Source: CAZTLI01 sp964614375 (GTDB taxonomy: Bacteria > Chloroflexota > Anaerolineae > Aggregatilineales > Phototrophicaceae). Taken from it: a stretch of DNA of 7,947 nucleotides. The position numbers and the translations under genes were made by a program. Below the pieces are notes generated by a model, which worked only from the letters and a program-made list of their open reading frames with translations, was not told where the DNA came from and did no database searches. Positions 6,776-7,947 of the stretch are shown here, piece by piece (positions within the stretch are counted from its first letter, which is position 1; each line of letters starts with the position of its first letter). The stretch covers positions 1 through 7,947 of the forward strand of contig CAZTLI010000248.1 of NCBI GenBank assembly GCA_964614375.1, in the 5' to 3' direction.

Positions 6776-6831
6776 GGCGATAAGCTGTTGCTACCTTTTA
6801 AAGCCCACCCTGTTCTGCGAGAATGATGCTT

Positions 6832-6860
6832 TTGCTGACTAGCAATCAGCGTGTTACTTT
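6832..6860 (+). promoter_or_regulatory. candidate promoter of the NUDIX gene, overlapping a small dyad
   Basis: TTGCTG (6832-6837), a 17-nt spacer and TACTTT (6855-6860) lie just ahead of the NUDIX gene; the -10 is poor. The same stretch contains two overlapping inverted repeats, TTGCT-GACT-AGCAA and GCTGA-CTAGCAA-TCAGC, which could form an operator. Confidence 0.3.
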
Positions 6861-6880
6861 ATCACGATAGGTAGGCAATC

Positions 6881-7474
6881 ATGAGCAAACGGGTAGACAT
6901 CATCAGCCAGCAGACGGTCTTTAAAAAGGCCATTTTTGAGATTATTGAGGCGCGCCTGCGACATGAACATTATAACGGGACGATGAGCGACGAAATCATA
7001 CGCCTGAATCTGAATCGGGGCGACAGTGTGGCGGCGATTATCCACAATGTAGTCGATGATACGCTGCTGTTTACCGAGCAATTTCGCTATCCGACCTATC
7101 GTGGCGAGGGGACGGGCTGGTTACTCGAAACACCTGCCGGGATGATCGACGCTGCTGATGATGACCCGCGCGCGGCGATGGAACGTGAACTGGTCGAAGA
7201 AATTGGGTATTCGACACAGGATTTGCAGCACATCAGCACCTTTTTTGTCAGTCCCGGCGGCAGTTCAGAACGGATTCATCTGTTTTATGCGCGTGTGCAA
7301 CCCACACAACAGACGGAAAGCGGCGGCGGCGTCCGCAGTGAAGGCGAGGACATTCGCACGGTGGCGATTGCCCGCAAAGATGCCCTCGCTAAAATGATGC
7401 GTGGCGAGATTCAGGACGCCAAAACCCTCATCGGTCTACAGTGGCTGCGTATGCAGCAGCCGCGCGAGGTTTAG
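6881..7474 (+). CDS. NUDIX hydrolase, ADP-ribose pyrophosphatase-like
   Basis: This 197-residue protein has the form of the NudF/NudK-type diphosphatases that cleave ADP-ribose or other nucleoside diphosphate sugars to a nucleoside monophosphate and a sugar phosphate. Visible marks are LLFTEQFRYPT (62-72), WLLETPAGMID (80-90), the NUDIX helix REL-V-EE-IG (102-109) with Glu103, Glu106 and Glu107 as metal ligands, then SPGGSSERIHLFYA (124-137), EGEDI (154-158) and DAKTLIGLQWL (179-189), all typical of this family. The stretch from Gly87 to Arg102 is one residue longer than the GX5EX7RE consensus, and Asp replaces its first Glu; the catalytic glutamates are kept. An AGGTAGG site precedes the ATG by 5 nt. 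The substrate is not certain. Confidence 0.9.
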   Translation: MSKRVDIISQQTVFKKAIFEIIEARLRHEHYNGTMSDEIIRLNLNRGDSVAAIIHNVVDDTLLFTEQFRYPTYRGEGTGWLLETPAGMIDAADDDPRAAMERELVEEIGYSTQDLQHISTFFVSPGGSSERIHLFYARVQPTQQTESGGGVRSEGEDIRTVAIARKDALAKMMRGEIQDAKTLIGLQWLRMQQPREV

Positions 7475-7482
7475 GAAGTCCC

Positions 7483-7515
7483 CGCAGCGCTCTCACCTGT
7501 TGCGATAGCGCTGCG
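7483..7515 (+). terminator. inverted repeat after the NUDIX gene
   Basis: A perfect 9-bp stem (CGCAGCGCT at 7483-7491, AGCGCTGCG at 7507-7515) with a 15-nt loop begins 8 nt after the stop. No T-run follows, so it may be a Rho-type pause or an mRNA 3'-end stabiliser rather than a classical intrinsic terminator. Confidence 0.4.
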
Positions 7516-7578
7516 CGGCGGCATGGGCTGCGAACAGGCGATTAAACGCTATGGAAGCAGCGCCCATCACCTTTCATC

Positions 7579-7607
7579 TTGACCCGCTTACACCGTTCTG
7601 CTATGAT
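7579..7607 (+). promoter_or_regulatory. promoter of tRNA-Arg
   Basis: TTGACC (7579-7584), a 17-nt spacer and TATGAT (7602-7607) with an extended -10 (TGC just before it) form a strong sigma70-type promoter. The -10 ends 17 nt before the tRNA, leaving a leader of about 10 nt. Confidence 0.75.
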
Positions 7608-7624
7608 AAGAAACACAATAAATT

Positions 7625-7698
7625 GTACCCGTAGCTCAGCGGATTAGAGCGATGGTCTACGGAACCATAGGTCGGGGGTTCGAATCCCTCCGGGTACA
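7625..7698 (+). tRNA. tRNA-Arg (anticodon ACG)
   Basis: The cloverleaf folds completely by eye. The acceptor stem is GTACCCG with CGGGTAC, the D-stem GCTC/GAGC with a 9-nt loop, and the anticodon stem ATGGT/ACCAT with loop CTACGGA (anticodon ACG). A 5-nt variable loop and the T-arm GGGGG-TTCGAAT-CCCTC follow; the discriminator is A. It is 74 nt without CCA, which is not encoded (CACA follows). A34 would be expected to be converted to inosine by TadA, so the tRNA reads CGU, CGC and CGA. Confidence 0.97.
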
Positions 7699-7717
7699 CA
7701 CAACCTGGTCGAAACCG

Positions 7718-7750
7718 AACGCGCGGCAAGGATGTCGGGCGTTTTGTGTT
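7718..7750 (+). terminator. weak candidate terminator after tRNA-Arg
   Basis: AACGC (7718-7722) and GCGTT (7739-7743) can pair, with partial pairing further in, and are followed by a T-rich stretch (TTGTGTTTCT). The stem is short, so this is only a candidate. Confidence 0.35.
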
Positions 7751-7947
7751 TCTCCCCTGTGTGACTGCGGGTTGGTAGATGACCTGATTCCATAAACTGT
7801 AACAAATCAAACCCTATTTACAAATTACCATGTTAGGCGCACCCAAGTTGGGATCGTATCCCAGCACACGGGTAATCCCCGCCCCATTAACACACAATTA
7901 CCCACATTTCACTTAATGAAACACATACCTTAACAAAACCTTTATTT
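7751..7947. other. gene-free AT-rich tail with dyad symmetries
   Basis: No credible reading frame or RNA gene is seen. An 8-bp hairpin (7847-7854 with 7858-7865, one G-T pair) overlaps the palindrome CCCAAGTTGGG (7842-7852). A separate 7-bp inverted repeat, GGGTAAT (7870-7876) and ATTACCC (7897-7903), follows. None has a T-run. They could be operator sites or the edge of a mobile segment beginning beyond the window. Confidence 0.4.

Noticed and set aside
7601..7810. A 69-residue minus-strand reading frame containing GFEPPTYGSVDHRSNPLSYG
   Set aside because: This is the well-known false peptide produced by translating the complement of a tRNA gene.
1..7947. CRISPR arrays, insertion sequences, rRNA genes or riboswitches
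   Set aside because: No regularly spaced repeats, transposase motifs, rRNA signatures or recognisable riboswitch cores were seen on either strand.

Overview
The window looks like a chromosomal segment of a moderately GC-rich bacterium, most probably a member of the Chloroflexota (Anaerolineae-like). This rests on the style of the proteins: a YufQ/RbsC-like permease tail, a membrane-anchored NACHT NTPase, a TRPM-type SLOG protein and a TPR membrane protein, plus few strong Shine-Dalgarno sites. The taxonomic guess is inference; no rRNA is present.

Region 1 (1-2111) is rearranged. It opens with the 3' end of a sugar-type ABC permease. Facing it is a visibly AT-richer, two-gene toxin-antitoxin-like module on the minus strand: a PBECR-like nuclease-fold protein followed, with a 16-nt overlap, by a DUF2283-like partner. 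A perfect 264-bp direct repeat (170-433 and 1287-1550) brackets the module. The second copy carries dead ends of the permease and of the partner gene. It runs straight into a NACHT NTPase gene, which is cut off just after its Walker A motif. The picture is of a defence or conflict gene broken by a duplication/insertion, or of an assembly join.

Region 2 (2192-3289, minus) is a complete mutY, encoding an A/G-specific adenine glycosylase with an intact Fe-S cluster and a NUDIX-like 8-oxoG reading domain.

Region 3 (3435-5749, plus) is a two-gene cassette. A soluble LSDAT/TRPM-type SLOG protein, a predicted nucleotide-ligand sensor, is followed 77 nt later by a membrane protein. That protein has a signal peptide, coiled coils, one transmembrane helix and six cytoplasmic TPRs. 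This pair is the best candidate here for a little-described system.

Region 4 (5933-7474, plus) has an MBL-fold hydrolase and an ADP-ribose-pyrophosphatase-like NUDIX hydrolase, each with its own leader and separated by about 105 nt.

Region 5 (7475-7947) has a tRNA-Arg(ACG) gene with a very good extended -10 promoter. It is followed by about 250 nt without genes but with dyad symmetries.

Nucleotide-damage and nucleotide-ligand themes recur (MutY, SLOG, NUDIX), but the window does not show that these genes act together, except probably the SLOG and TPR pair.
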